A DNA stretch of 64,000 bases. Origin: Argentina anserina. Its lineage: Eukaryota; Streptophyta; Magnoliopsida; Rosales; Rosaceae. The stretch covers positions 62,001-126,000 of the forward strand of contig NC_065872.1 in assembly GCF_933775445.1 (NCBI RefSeq). The letters run 5' to 3'. The translations under genes and the position numbers were made by a program. This document shows positions 23,551 to 39,139 of the stretch, in pieces (position 1 is the first letter of the stretch; each line of letters opens with the position of its first letter). Under the pieces are notes generated by a model. That model ran no database searches. It was not told where the DNA came from and saw nothing but the letters and a program-made list of their open reading frames with translations.

Positions 23551-26500
23551 CAATATGTTAGGAATAAATCTAAATCATATCATTACTCTTAAAAGGGTCA
23601 TCATCAACAAAAAAAATCAGAGCTCGAAGGCCCATATCCAAAACCGGCCCAGTGAGGCTTGTTCTCTTTGCCTCCACCACGTCAGAACCAGCTCCACCAC
23701 CGGAGGACTCCAATCACGATCTCAGAGCTTTATTGTTGGCGCCGAGAGTACTTCCCCAAGGCAACCACGAGCCCTGCAAAACACAATCTCTAGCGCCGCC
23801 TGATCTGGAGGCCGAGGTGTGTGCAGACCAACAAGCTCCCATCCGGCTTCATCCTTATTATGCTCGAACTACTTAGACCATAGTTTTCCTCAAGTCCTTA
23901 TCATCCTTATCATGAAAATTTCCGTATCTAAGTCCAAATACAACACTTAGACCATAGTTTTCCTCAAATGTACGATACTCTCCAGGTATGACAGAGGTCG
24001 TATATCCTAGCATGCAGTCTATCCAAGTATGACATAAATTTAACATGAATGACTTATTATGTTCTAGAAAATAAGAGAATCATGCAAACCATTACTTTAG
24101 GTACAACAATAATTTAATTCACAACTCTTAATCACAAGAAGCTAAGTTGAATATATTGCAGGTACGCCTCAAATTCATCTTCTAATTACTAGATGCAAAG
24201 CCCTAAGGTAATCAATCAAGAACTTAAACATAAAGCATTAATTCAAATAATAACTAAGAATTCATCATAAAGAAACTATAAATTCATCAATAAAAACATC
24301 AAACTACATAAACAATCATGATAGGGCATCATTCTAACCCTAGAAAAAAGTTTTAACAAACCATAACTAACAAAAACATAAAAGAAAGGTATGGTGAAGA
24401 TTGATGGATGGTGTCTACTCCTTAGGTGTCTACATTGTGCTCTCGAGACCTCCACCATATGAAATTCGTTGCTTCCTTATATATGGAAGATTATTGTTCA
24501 TCTTTGACTTATGTTTCATTGTAAGACTTGGTTTTAGACTCCTGACTTGATATGTGTTGTGGTTAGGTTGAGATTTGACTAAATGTATGAGATGTTGTAC
24601 GGTTAGATAATGTAGATCTACCTGTCTGGAAAAGGGCCTTCAAGTCTTCTATCTGCCTTGATCACCTGTAAAAAGCAACCAAGTCAGAAGTCACTGGTGT
24701 GCCGGCCTATGACTCTCTGACACCTAAGTTAGCAAGTATTAGGTTCTTAAGCTTGGGAGGTTAAGGACTCAAGATGACATTATCTTTTTTGGAGGTTTAT
24801 GGGTCCGTTTCTAGGCCTTGGGAAGAGTGTAGCTCTTCCTCATATTCGATGTGGGAGGAAGCTGTGTGAAAAGGCAGGAAGCCGCCATGAGCAACCCATT
24901 TTTAGCCACTGTGGGCGGTGTAGGCGGTGGTTTCGGGGGACGCCGACTGCCAGTTCTTGGAGGTAGCAGTGGTGGAAGCAGTTTTCTCCTTTGGCCTTAC
25001 TCGGAGGTTGGCCGGAAGTGAGGGAAATCTCGCCGGAAAAGTCCTCGAGCGAGGAGGTATTAACAATATGAAACGGGAAAATCTTGAAACATCTCATGTA
25101 AAAGTAGGAATCCATTTACTCTTTTCATTTTCATCTGAATCATTGACCTTGATGTGTTGAAATTGATGCATTTGTGCCATGAAACTTGAGCTATCCATGA
25201 ATGCTAATGAACCCGGGCATGTCCAACCTCTGACCTCTCGTTACTCAAACGATCATAATTTCCTCTCAGAGTGTCAAAATAAAATAAACTTCCGCATCGT
25301 TCCAATAGTATAAGGCTAATGGTCTGATTTGATCAGTGACTCTCTTAGGCGGTCGGCAAAGTTAGATGTTATGCACATGCAAATTCTGACAATGAAGTTT
25401 ATAATCGTTATTTAAAATTTGTTAGCTCATTTTAGCATTTTTTCTTATCTCTTTGACACAAACCTATAAACACACTAAAATAACATAAATCAATAATAAA
25501 TTAGAGAACTAAACATATAAACAAAAGATATGATGCATAAAAATATAGAATAATATGAGCACATAAAAAATCTTCCCCGCTGCCACCACAAAAGAGAAGC
25601 TTCGCCAAGCTAGGGTCATCGCATCGATCCGTTGCGGCCCAAAAGGCCAAAACGCAACCGCATGGCAAAACAACAGAACGGTAAAGGAGAGACTTGTCAA
25701 CCACCTGGAGCTGCTGTCAAGATCCCAACCTGCCGCTATAGTATGATCAACGCAAGGAAAGCGCAGCCGCTTAGGGGAAAACCTAGTTTTCCATTCACAA
25801 GGTCGCTCCAAAAAGAACGGAGGCCTCATAGTGTTTTCCTTTATAGGACGTCTTCTTGTTTTTGAAATCTTTTATACATCTTAATGACTCACCATAAGGG
25901 CCGTCACATTGGCTATTATTACCTACGTACTTCACAACACTTTTATTCAACTTTTTAAAAAGAGCGGTTTATGCGTATCCAAAACCTATATCACACGAAC
26001 AAACATGGATACATGATTTAATGATGTTGTGTAGAAAGATCTGCCTCAAATTCTCTGATATTTGATTATTGCCGATACCCCCTGATGAGGTCCGACAGTA
26101 TATTCCTCATGCTCCAAACAGAAAATGAAAACTTTTACCCAAGACCAAGCTGAAACAACTCAGTTCATAACACCAAACTTCCAACCCAGCAAGCTAATGG
26201 AAACTCAAAACTCGGGATCAGATATCGCCGCCGGCGGATGCCGCATAGCCTAGAATTATAGGGTTTGACCTTTGCTCTCGAAAACTCGGAGCCCTCCCTT
26301 GGCAATAACTTTGCTGGCTATCCAAACACACTACGATGCTGAAACTTTGAGAAACTAGACAATAAAATGTGCAAAGCCTCCACAGTAAATAATATATGAC
26401 AACAACACATAACTTTCTTATATAACCCCTATAAAGAAAAAGCTTATTTATATGATAAGTTTAAATTTTATCCAACATTTTCTGCAAACAGATAATACAC

Positions 26501-27126
26501 TTCGACAGAAGTTAAAACTTCAAGTTCAAGCGCCTTAATAACTATTATTTTCTAAAATACTCGTACAGAAAAACAGACAACAAGCAACAACCACTAGTTT
26601 GATTGCAAGCAGATGCCAATGCCAAACCCCTCCCACTCTAGTCCTGCAGATCAAAGTTTATGAAATTCGTTACCAAACAAGCCAATGCGTGAAATGCAAA
26701 TCAAGAAAATAATCAGGCTAGTAGAGTATATAATTCCCAAAAGCATGTTAAAGAGCAGCATGACACAGAGTTTAGTTTGAGATAGATGACATCAAGAGCA
26801 GGATTTTGCCATATTCCATGTTAATAATCCGTAAGCACGACTTTGTTAGTTGGTAAAAGGGATGGTGTAGATAACAAAGGTACGTTGGAGGGGTACATTG
26901 TGATTAGCAATACAGAACAATAATGCATAAGGTACCATTGTTTAGTCATTGAGAGACATCAGTCTTATGTATCCACATTGCTTTGCTATAAATCATGACC
27001 CCTTCAAGATATATATTTCAGGTTATGGTTCAAGTAATCAATCTAAAAAGAATATAGACAAATAATATAATCATGTAAAGAATGCAATGCATATACTACT
27101 ATGTACAGAATGTAATGCAAATACTA
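23551..27126. other. Intergenic DNA with GC-rich repeat fragments
   Basis: Three GC-richer patches, about 23610-23880, 24880-25060 and 25565-25860, have open frames on both strands with non-conserved Pro/Arg/Ser-rich translations, as seen in decayed retroelement leaders. A 23-bp direct repeat starts at 23871 and again at 23945. No LTR pair, coding domain or RNA gene was recognised. The last 500 bases are probably the LEA gene's 3' flank. Confidence 0.45.
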
Positions 27127-28110
27127 TTACGTAGCAGGGGAATCAGATCCAGTGAGAAGATTACATACCTCATCATCGTCATCACCTCCGTCTTCCTTGC
27201 TCTTCTTGAGGCGTGTGGTACCCCCCTCCTTGACAATGGGTAACTTCATGGCCCCGAAGGGAGTGTCAACATCGATGTGGCCTTTGATGCTATAGCCAGT
27301 ACCCTTACCCCGAATCATATCCCAGAGCGCAGAGCCAAAATCCTTAGGCCGGAAGGTAATAGGAACATCAACAAAAGTGGTACCCTTCTTTGCAAGTGTG
27401 GCAGATTTGGAGAGCTCAGCGCCTCCGATGCTGACCTCAGAGAGCCAAATCTCGTAGTCTAAAGCATTGAGGCCCAAGTCAAAGTCATTCATGTTCTCGA
27501 GCTTCAAATGGAGCACTGCAACAGTCTCTTCAAAGGAGAATTTTTGAAACTTAATTTTGTCAACATCAACATCAGGTTTGTAGGGTATAGGAATCTCCCC
27601 AGTTTTCTCAAGTGGGAGAGTGAGCCTGCCGAGAACAGGGACATCCACAATGAGATCAACCTTGATCCTGTAGGGAATAATGCTTCCAGGCTCGATATCA
27701 TTGTAGGTGCTCTTGATGTCATCGAAAATCAAGTGAAGTGGAACTTTGACAGTCTCTTCCCCATGGGCGTGGATTGTTCCGGCGTCGGGGATCAATCCGG
27801 ACACGAGTTTCCTTCCATCACTTTCGATGAGGTAGTTGATGTCAACGAGCGGGATGGGGACCGGATTAGGATTCTTAATGAGCACATCCACCACAATCTC
27901 GGCCTTCTCAAGATTGATGCAGGGGATGTGAACTGCAGCCACATCCGCAGTGGGCTTACCGAATCCGATAGCTCCCTCGATCTTCTCCCCAATGTCGTGA
28001 ATGAAATCCTTGACCTTATCAAGGAAGCCGTCGCCTTCCTCTTCTTCTTGTTTCTTCTGCCCCTTGATGCCCCGATCTACTCTTTCTGCGTCATTATAGG
28101 AGGATGCCAT
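27127..28110 (-). CDS. LEA_2 protein with two WHy domains (LEA14-type desiccation protein)
   Basis: LEA_2 (LEA14-like) proteins are folded, beta-rich late-embryogenesis/desiccation proteins induced by water stress; their molecular function is unclear. The single 327-residue exon starts at 28110 (MASSYNDAERVDRG). It has an acidic/Lys N-terminal helix (DGFLDKVKDFIHDIGEKIEG, about residues 27-46) and then two tandem WHy modules. The first is near residues 55-175 (VDVLIKNPNPVPIPLVDINY), the second near 180-300 (LHLKLENMNDFDLGLNALDY). The tail is charged (KKSKEDGGDDDDE). Two modules and about 325 residues match the larger LEA14 subgroup. A leader intron is likely between about 28145 and 28307 (donor CAG|GTAACA on the minus strand). 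No lesion seen. Confidence 0.93.
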   Translation of the reverse strand: MASSYNDAERVDRGIKGQKKQEEEEGDGFLDKVKDFIHDIGEKIEGAIGFGKPTADVAAVHIPCINLEKAEIVVDVLIKNPNPVPIPLVDINYLIESDGRKLVSGLIPDAGTIHAHGEETVKVPLHLIFDDIKSTYNDIEPGSIIPYRIKVDLIVDVPVLGRLTLPLEKTGEIPIPYKPDVDVDKIKFQKFSFEETVAVLHLKLENMNDFDLGLNALDYEIWLSEVSIGGAELSKSATLAKKGTTFVDVPITFRPKDFGSALWDMIRGKGTGYSIKGHIDVDTPFGAMKLPIVKEGGTTRLKKSKEDGGDDDDEVCNLLTGSDSPAT

Positions 28111-29078
28111 CGATACTAGTTGCTTGCTCGATCAACAAACGCCTTAAAAATAGATTAGCAACTTCAAATCAAATGAGTTGGTCAATCATGTACAATTGAA
28201 GAACAGAAAGCCAGCAGCAACGGATGATTCCGGAAGAGAGAATTGGTTCGATGAGATCTAGAACCATATAATCTTGAAACAAGCCAGATCCAACCAAAAT
28301 GTTACCTGGAGCCGATCGATGGAGGAGACGAGCAACAGGCACAGCCGAGGATCAAACCAATTATGATTTCCCGTTTGCAGTTCTGACTTGTATGACTTCT
28401 ATCACTACATCACTCCTCATCTTCATCTTCATCTTCCTTCCAATTTCCAAATAGGGGAGCTTGCTCAATAAAGTAATACTTAATATCTCTGGCCCCACGT
28501 ACACGCACACGCATCACATATTCTTTATTTTCTCTTTTCTTTTCCTTTTTCAAAATTGTGGCTCCGGTCGACCCCTCCTCATCCAACAACAAATGTTTCT
28601 TTGTGAATTATATATTGCGGGATTCAGTTGATATTCAGATGGAAAATAAACCTGACTAATGTTTCATGTCTCGTCTGAAACTAACTACAGAAGTGACTAA
28701 TATGAAACGAACTACATAAATGACCGGATGTGAAGATGCACGCCATGCATCGGAGATGCTCTGATGATAATATATACAAACTGTTTTCAAAGCTACGTTA
28801 TCAAATATTGACAATAATCATCAACTCATGTTACAATTGCCAATAATGCACTCAAGTTTCTTGACTCTCAGAACCGATTCATCACCAGGGAATGTCAAGG
28901 GAGAGCACTAACGGTATATACTGATACTGCATCTCACTTCTCAGAATGACATTACACTAGTTGGACTTGCACCGATATCTTCTATTAACAATTTAACATG
29001 ACATAGGGTGCCTGATTAAATGTACTTATCTGCCTTTCTTTCGTCCCCTCTCTTTCACCTTCATAGTGCATACCACGT
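28111..29078. other. LEA leader/promoter and RAP 3' flank
   Basis: About 28111-28420 is the LEA leader with a probable intron, followed by its upstream region. About 28850-29078 is the presumed 3' UTR of the RAP-domain gene. No separate gene was found. Confidence 0.5.
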
Positions 29079-31282
29079 CTAAAGGTGATCCTTCAGAATT
29101 TCTCTTAGGTAGTCTTCCTGCTGAAACCCACCTTCAAGTTCTTCCCACTTCAAAAAACAAAATGCAATCATGTTAGAGAACCATATCCAGAAGTTTGCTA
29201 ATGATGGATCAGACTTCACAATTTACTGGTAATAAAACTTTTAATCTGTGCACTGGGCGCATATACTCAGCACAAATAATCTGAACATGATAAACATTTA
29301 AATAGTCCATGAATGTGAGAACTCACCTCTTGATGAGACAAAGACACAACTTTCCAACCAGCAGCAGTTATGTAGCGGCGTTTGAGTACAGTGTGTCCCA
29401 AGGGAGCCACTGCACAAATCAGAAGATGTTCAAATTGATTTAATTAGTGCGAGTGCAATCTTTTGACTCGAATGAATCCAAGCATACAGACATCTTGTAC
29501 ATAAGCTTCAGGATACTAACCAGTATTTCTTGAGAAATGAGTTGGGCCATCAATCTCCAGAGCAATCTTCTTATCAATTACAACGGCATCCAAGGTGTAC
29601 CCATCCACAACATACTCTTTGATCCAATCAAGGCCAGTGCTAACAAGAAGATGAGCAACCTCCTTCTGGAAAGAGGATGTCATTTTCTGATTAAATCTCT
29701 TAGTTTTACCGGCACGTGCTATTTTCTCCTCTAGATCTCTCTTTAGAGATAAATGAAGATGTGGACACTCAAGCTTCAAGCACTGGTTCACTAGATGAAC
29801 TTGAGAAGCAAACATGATATCCTCCCTATACTGTTCTGAAATTCTTTGCTCCTCAAATTGGCTAAGAGTTTTCCACACATGGGTAAAGAAATTGCGGTCC
29901 ATTTGTCCTAGAACAGCATATGACCATGCTATGTTACCAAGCTGATCCCTTCTGAAACTGAGCACAGGAGCATGTGCAATGCCATTGATGTCAACATCTC
30001 CAATGTTGTCTATACCATTTTCTCTGTTGAGGTATGATTGCTCTTTGTTTGGGAAGCATATAAATTGGTGTGCATCTTTGAAAACATTATCTAGAGAATC
30101 CAGCAAAGGTTCAGCAGGCTCACATAAAGAAGCAAAAGCCCACAAAACCTGAGCAAGCTCTTGCTCTTGGAAAGTGTGAATGATATGAGATGCTCTCTTT
30201 GATAACTCTGGAAAAAGATCAGAAGCAGAGTGCTTCATGGAGGCAAAAGCACCCGCAATATTAGCGACATTCTGTGAATTGAACTCCTCAACCTCGGTTA
30301 AGGCCACCTCTGCAACTCTATCCATTTCTGACAAGTATAGCAGATCACCCCCTATCTTAGACAATGCCCAGGAGATATTAGAAATACCTTGAGCTGAACA
30401 GTCGGGTAAGGCTGTCATTGCTATTCCTACAAGCATAGACATCTCTCTTTGACGAGCAAAAGCCAATCTACGTGTCTCCAGCATTGAAACTTTTTCCATG
30501 TTCTTGGCAATTCGATGAAGAGCAGTTGCAATGTTCAAAGGGGAGAGGGGTGAGGGACTCAAGCCTTTCCCTACAGCCACGATTGTCTCTGCAGTAACCT
30601 CCAAAACTTCTTCTGCAGTTTGTGCTTCAACAATCGCCTTGTTCAAGTTAATTTCTTTCCTTCTATCAGATGGCCCTGAAAATTGGGAAAGCCGCTGAAC
30701 AAAATCTTGCATGGTCTTCTCCTTTTTCTCTTCAAACATCCCACCTCCCAGCATACTTACGGTTGTTCTTAAGTCGGTAGAACCATCTAATGCATCTACA
30801 CCTTGCATGTCAAAGTCTTCCTCTGAATCAAAACCTTCTAGTACTTGTTTGCTTTTCTTAATCATTTTCTCTTTCGTGGTCAGCTTCTTCTTGTTCTTTT
30901 TCTTTTTCCTCTTTTTGGTAATCATATCTTCCATTCTGTGAGACCAGCCCTTGGCTTCAATAGATTTTAGGGCAGTCTTTCTTGCCCTCACACACCAATC
31001 CATGCCCTCAGTATCTTGAAGTAGCTTTGATGTAGGTTGTTTTTTTTTCTTGTTCTCAAGCTCTCCAAGAAACTCCAATTCCCAGTCCATATTACCCTTC
31101 TCTTTTTCCTCTTCATCACTGGCGGAGCTAATGGCAGTAGTATTATCTCTGCATATATGGAAGCAGTTTCTTCTTGGAAAAACGAGCTCAACTTTCTGGG
31201 CGAGGAGCCCAGTTTTCGTCACCGGAGCAATTTGGGGTTTCAAACGAATTTGATAAGAGAAGGCATTAAGTAATCCTTGCAT
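29079..31282 (-). CDS. RAP: RAP-domain protein, chloroplast rRNA maturation factor (AtRAP type)
   Basis: The Arabidopsis counterpart binds the chloroplast 16S rRNA precursor and is needed for its trimming in the nucleoid. Exons are 29521-31282, 29327-29409 and 29079-29147, which join in frame to 637 residues. The start at 31282 gives a Ser/Arg-containing plastid-targeting N-terminus. Then come a basic run ([11 protein letters not shown] near residue 125), helical octotricopeptide-like repeats in the middle (for example [64 protein letters not shown]), and the C-terminal RAP domain from about residue 560 ([19 protein letters not shown] ... [18 protein letters not shown]). The RAP domain is split over all three exons. 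A leader intron probably ends just upstream of the ATG (about 31294-31494). No lesion seen. Confidence 0.93.
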
Positions 31283-31897
31283 GTTTACCTAACAAGTTTG
31301 AGAATAAGAAGCCCAACTCAGAGAGTATTCTAATGAATCAACTTACTGAGCTAAAGACAGAAGAAACTCACCCATTCCTATAACCATATAGAAGGAAGCA
31401 AAAGATGCCCAGAAACAATATACAGTGGCAATAAACAAGCATGCAAATATAAATGAAAAAGAAAAGCACATGAGAAAAGTAGGAAACTAACCACTAGTTT
31501 TCTGGGCAAGTTGGATTTATCGAGCTGCTCCTGCTACTCCATCTCTTTCATTTCCGGTTGAGCCACGAGGATAGCAGCTCTGCACCCTTTTATACGGTCC
31601 CAACTATCCGGCCCACAATAGAGCCCATTCTAAAAAATCTTGGGCTTTAAAACAATTATGGAATGCAGTCGAATAAAGCAAGCAAGATTAAAAAGGGTGT
31701 GGAAATTACACCCCAACTTTTCATCTATAATATTTCATTGATTATAATGGACTACAATACAGCTTGTTTGAATTGTTAAAATCTTGTATTGATGGCACTT
31801 GAGTGCTATATATTTGGTATGAATGAACCAAATGAAGATGTACACGTTTTAGTTCATCTCATTAACGCTAAAAGAATGGGAAACTGTTTTAGAATTC

Positions 31898-34800
31898 TCA
31901 GACAACAGTGCCATCTGGGATTACAGCACTTCGAAGAACAACTACTATCCCCTCACGAATGACATAGCCATCAGCTTCTCTGTCCCCTTCCTGGGCATTG
32001 TCTTTGTTAATGATCTGCACTAAACCACCATAGTCACTTAAAGCTAGCCTGCTGAGTTATATAGTTAATTATGAAGAGATGAAATTCATGCTATCATTAA
32101 TGATTAATGATACATTGGCTGGCTTCTGTAAATATGGTAACTGAATCATAATCTGTAGTGCTACTGAAGATCCTTCTATTTGCATAAACATAAAATAACA
32201 CTACACAATCAATGATTCTTTAGTAAATGGCTATTTGTTGTTGACTGGGTGCTGTTGTTGTTTTAGTTTGCAGATGATTATGTCACCAAAGAAGGTAATG
32301 GGAGAACTCCTTATACTTGTTACCTAGAGAATGTACAGTGTCGTTAGCTTATAGGATTCATACCATTACATTCTTGCCAATCCTTGCATTCTTGTCTACA
32401 ATAGCTTTCCTTATTTGAGTAGCTTCACCAATTCCGATGGGAATGTCTGCCCCTTTCTTGTTTTCACTATCTTCTGCCTTTGACTGCGAATGAATGGCCA
32501 TTGTAGATATAACAGAAGCAACAACATGACTAGAGGATTTTGATACTGAAGTATGCATCAATGCATGTATTAATGAGACACTCACACAAATTAACAGTGA
32601 AAATTATGCAGGTAATTTTGATATGAAGTGTGAAAAAGTAAAGTGGGATGAGAAGACTAATTAAGAGAGATATTTTGTTTTCAAGTACATGATTTCCCAC
32701 ACCCCTTAAATATTCACAAACGAAATCAATATATGCTGGGATAGAAGATATGAGATGCCTCTTACTTGATAGAAAGTTGAACCCATGATCACTGAATCCT
32801 CAACAATTGCTCCAATTCCAATTCTTGACCTCATTCCAACTACTGTACCTTTGATCCTGCAACCCTAATCTTGTGCAAGTCAAAAAGTATGATCCGGAAA
32901 CATGCAAGACAAAGTTCAGACTAATCAAAGACTACATTCATCATACACTGAGAAACAATAATCCATCATACTTTATTTTTTAATTATATCAATGCTTGGG
33001 CTTACATTGAGAACACAACCGTCTCCAACTACACTATCTGTTATCACAGAATCAGTTATAAGAGTTGGAGGCAGACAATGACGCAAAGTGTGGATTGGAC
33101 TTTCTCTATCATAGAAGCTGCAATGAAATAAAGGTGAAGTCGATCTGTCTTAGTTCAATAAAGGTCCAAATATAACATAAATAAAATACCAGGACATTCA
33201 GCCTTTTCCCCTATAAAAGTTACTGACTTATATCCCACGTCTGTACTCTTTATAGTTTGCATATTTGCTTGGTAGAATGCTCCAATGTTCCTCATGTCCT
33301 CCCAGTATCCATCAAATGCATAAGCTTGTACCTGACCTCAAAAGAAAGAAAAGAATCTTTAGTACAAGTAACCATAATACTGAAGCAGCAAAGGCTACAG
33401 GAGAACTAGTTACTTGCATATATCACAGGATTTACATTATGTATAGGGTAAATTCCTCTTATGGTACCTGATGTTTGGCTACTTGGACAATTTGGTACCT
33501 GATGTATGAAAGCGGACAATTTGGTACCTAAAGTTCTCAAATTTAGGCCATTTTGGTACCTCTATCAATTTTGACCATATTTTCAGGGTTATTTCCGTCA
33601 TTCTAGTCATAAACTCATTAAATTCACATTTTTCTTCATTTCTTCCTATAATTGCCTCTCTTTGGAGATAATTAAATTGATATATCTACTTTACTTAGCA
33701 TCTACTTCGCATATATCGAAAATAAATGTTTTTCTTAATATACTTATTGTATCATAATTATTTTCTGCAAAGGAAATAAATTGGCTTTATGCAATTGTAA
33801 TTTTTATCAAATTTTTTTTAATTACTTATAATTAAAATTAATTTAGATTGATAGCTACATTATGAAAACTTATATACGTAAATCATCACAGATACTAAGT
33901 GGATGAGTTATCAAATTTCTAGTGATAACTTAGAAGCAATTTGGAGGTATTATAAAAATGAAGTAAAGTTGAGATAAGATGACGAAAATAACCCTGAAAA
34001 TATGGTCAAAATTGACATAAGTACCAAAATGGCCTAAATTTGAGAATTTTATGTACTAAATTGTCCGCTTTCATACATTAGGTATCAAATTGTCCAAGTA
34101 GCCAAACATCAGGTACCATAGGAGGAATTTACCCTTATGTATATTAGTAATAGGCAAGACCTTCATTCCACGAGATATGGCACCCGGAATCACTTCACTT
34201 CTAAAGTCATTTGCCTCGGGGAAATGCTCTTCTAGGAGCCTTTTTAATGCATCTCTGTTGATGAGATAAATTCCCATACTTGTGATAATGGTACTTGGAG
34301 CAGTACTGTTGGATTTACTTGAGCCGTCGGCCTGAATTTTCAGTTATAAGGGTTCCTCATGCAGAATATAATAAGAGGAACCATTTCTGGAAATAAGTGT
34401 GCTTAAGATAACTCACTAAGTGAATATTGGCTGGCCCTTCGTCCAACTTCAATCTGAACTCCAAAACTTGATTTTCAGAATTCACATCTAAAAAGCCAAA
34501 GCCAGGGTCATGAATAAACCTATGAACTGATGCTGCAACAGTAATGTCCGCCCTATTGTTTCGATGGGCCTTGATGAGTTCCTGGTAGTCCATTTTGTAG
34601 AGATGGTAACCAGGAAGGACCAAGAACTCAGACATCGGATACTCTTCCAGCAGCCACAGGCATCTTCTAACAGCATCAGCAGTTCCCTAAGATCAAGGTA
34701 TTAGTCGTTTTAGGACAGAGGACTTGTAAGTATCTAACATAGAGAATTAAAAAAAAAACGACTTCCAGACCTGAAACCACCCATTATTATCAGGGCTTTG

Positions 34801-35488
34801 ATATGCTGCAATTATTTCAACAAACCCGTCATTTCCAAAACCAAGTCCAGAATAAGCCCTGGAAATGTGGGAATTGAGAGAAGTCGAGTTAAATTGTGTT
34901 AGAGCATATATCCTGTGTATATTACTGCTAATGCAGTTGCTCACAACTGCATCAATCAGTCTATAACGAGCTGCGATTGGTATGGCCGCTTCTGATCTTC
35001 TCTTTGTCAATGGATGGAGTTGTGATTCTGGTCCATCCCCAAATACAATAGCTGCCACAGTCTGGGGTGAATAAATTAACATTAATTGTAAAAATGTGAT
35101 GTAATTTGGAGATGCCTTAACACAAACCTTGTTAAAGAAGAAATGATTGCACTAGTATATATACAATATATTATCAAGCAAATCAAAGAACAAATGTGTT
35201 GTGATAAATGACCAGGATTAGTGAAAGCATGAGTGGAAGTTAAGCCTCAGTTTTATGTAGGATTTGCAGGATATAAGCAGGAAGTTAAACCTGATTAATG
35301 GGAGGAAACAATGCAGTGGGAGATTGAGTTTGCTGTGAATTGGATATCAATGAGCTTGGAGAAACACTAGAATGAAGCTTCAGTGAACGCTTTTCATGAT
35401 TCCAATAATCTGATCCAACGATAATGGGATGCTTTGTTTGAGTATTACTATTAACAAGGGAGGGAAGACAACCCTGCAAGATCACCAT
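31898..35488 (-). CDS. APS2: ADP-glucose pyrophosphorylase small-subunit-like protein, probably inactive (APS2 type)
   Basis: Active small subunits make ADP-glucose for starch in plastids. Nine exons, 35291-35488, 34771-35061, 34417-34686, 34161-34331, 33228-33331, 33006-33117, 32766-32864, 32364-32483 and 31898-32014, join in frame to 493 residues. Catalytic landmarks are altered. The nucleotide-binding GGGxGTxL loop reads [13 protein letters not shown] (about residues 73-85). The catalytic Asp of the usual AGDHLYRMDY motif is Tyr190 in [10 protein letters not shown]. The EKP sugar-phosphate motif is degraded to FRLKLDEG. The overall fold, including DGYWED, the left-handed-helix repeats and the regulatory-site-like C-terminus ([18 protein letters not shown]), is kept. 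I chose the ATG at 35488; an in-frame ATG at 35593 exists. Exon 4 has a weak GTCTTG donor. Confidence 0.9.
33446..34134. mobile_element. MITE with 9-bp duplication in APS2 intron 4
   Basis: The 689-bp element starts gggtaaattcctcttatggt and ends with the inverse, aggaggaatttaccc at 34134. TIRs extend over 100 bp and include repeated ggtacc and gacaatttggtacc motifs. The exact 9-bp duplication ttatgtata lies at 33437-33445 and 34135-34143. A 9-bp duplication suggests the Mutator superfamily. It lies 26 bases inside the 5' splice site of the intron between exons 4 and 5. No coding capacity. Confidence 0.9.
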
Positions 35489-36955
35489 GACAATGTAGAA
35501 CGGCAAGTTGCAAATTGATGTATATGCTGATGTATCAAGGCATATATTGCTTCCCTTCCTCCCAACTGAGTAAAGATTAAATAGAGAGAACAAGACGGGA
35601 ATATTTTGTTTTCTTCCACCTCATGACTAGTAAGGAACTCTTCCTTCATGGCCAGAGGTTAGAACCTAGAATCAAGCATTTGGGTTTTCAGCAAATCATT
35701 TTTCTAATGAAGATGTCCCTAACTAACACATGAAGGATGCCTTATATCAATCTTTCTGCTGTGTATGTATAACTTTGATTCTAAGCTTCTTATGCCTTTT
35801 GTAGTTTCTTTTTGTTGTTTTCAATTGTGCTGTCTGTCTTATAAGACTTGAATCATGGTTAACAGATGCACAAAGAGACTTCTGCAGCGACAGCTTGTTC
35901 AACATGAAAATGCCAACTGCAGATGACCATTATGCCCCAACACCCTTCTGTATATGCTATTGGGTGAACGATTGCTTGAAATAATAACTCATAAAGTAGT
36001 TTATAATTTATTCTAGGGGTCCAAGAAAAAAAAAATTAAAGTAAATAAGTCGGGCATTAGTTCAAAGGGAGGGAGTAAAAAGTAAAATCTGAGGGCATAT
36101 TTGTCACTTAACTAGGAAATGCAGCTTGAGCGTTGTGGCGACTGTAATTGGGATTTTGGAATGAGTGGGGTTGAAGGTAGGCATTGGGTCATCTTTTATG
36201 CATCTCCCTGCGGTAGAACAAAATTATGTTATCAAAACCTTGTTGAATATGGAGAAATTAGGCGTATTGATTAGGACTTCCCGCATGTTTTGATACATAT
36301 CCAAGTAAAGTGAGATCTTTGAAGCATATTGGAGGAACACTAACTTGGATTTTCTTTTTCATATATTATGTGTTGAGGGAGTGTAAATGTGACGGAACTT
36401 TCAAGCTCATCAGTCCGCCCTCCTCATCCCTCTCAAAACTACGCTTGTGTCCCAAGAAAACTAAGCAACTAGGTTCACATTATTGTCCAGCAGTGCTAAT
36501 AGACAAACTGCAAGTCTGGTAATCAACCGGACATTGTCTCCAAACACTGCGTCATCGCTTGTAACAGCGTCATTGCCTGTCCACTTCCCAGATCTGAAAG
36601 TTCGGGTGCAAATGTACAGGAACACAAACAAGCTAGTCTGCCATCAATACAGTTTAAGTGGTACTTGACCCCATTTGGATGCGAAATAGAGACAAATTTC
36701 ATGTGGCAAATCAAGAGACTTTTATTCAAAACTCTTTGTACTTACTTTCTGTTTCTTCAACATAAAGATTCATCTGGCAGGGCTTTAGTAAATCAACAAA
36801 TAGCCGAACTCTGGGCTATACGTCTACCATGTCTGATCATCGCCCACACATTTTCTAACAGTTCAAAAATGGAACAACAACACCAAGCACATTGATTACA
36901 GACGATGCAGGTCAAATTTAAAATTCCATCCTCAAGAGTCAAAAGTAAGAACACA
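35489..36955. other. APS2 upstream region and lumazine synthase 3' flank
   Basis: The first part is the APS2 leader and promoter on the minus strand. A ttactcag acceptor-like site just upstream of the chosen ATG allows a leader intron. From there to 36955 no gene is supported. Confidence 0.45.

Positions 36956-39139
<2,184 letters not shown>

Noticed and set aside
27508..28119. A 203-codon plus-strand open frame opposite the LEA_2 gene
   Set aside because: It is the antisense shadow of the clearly conserved LEA_2 coding sequence and has no family signature.
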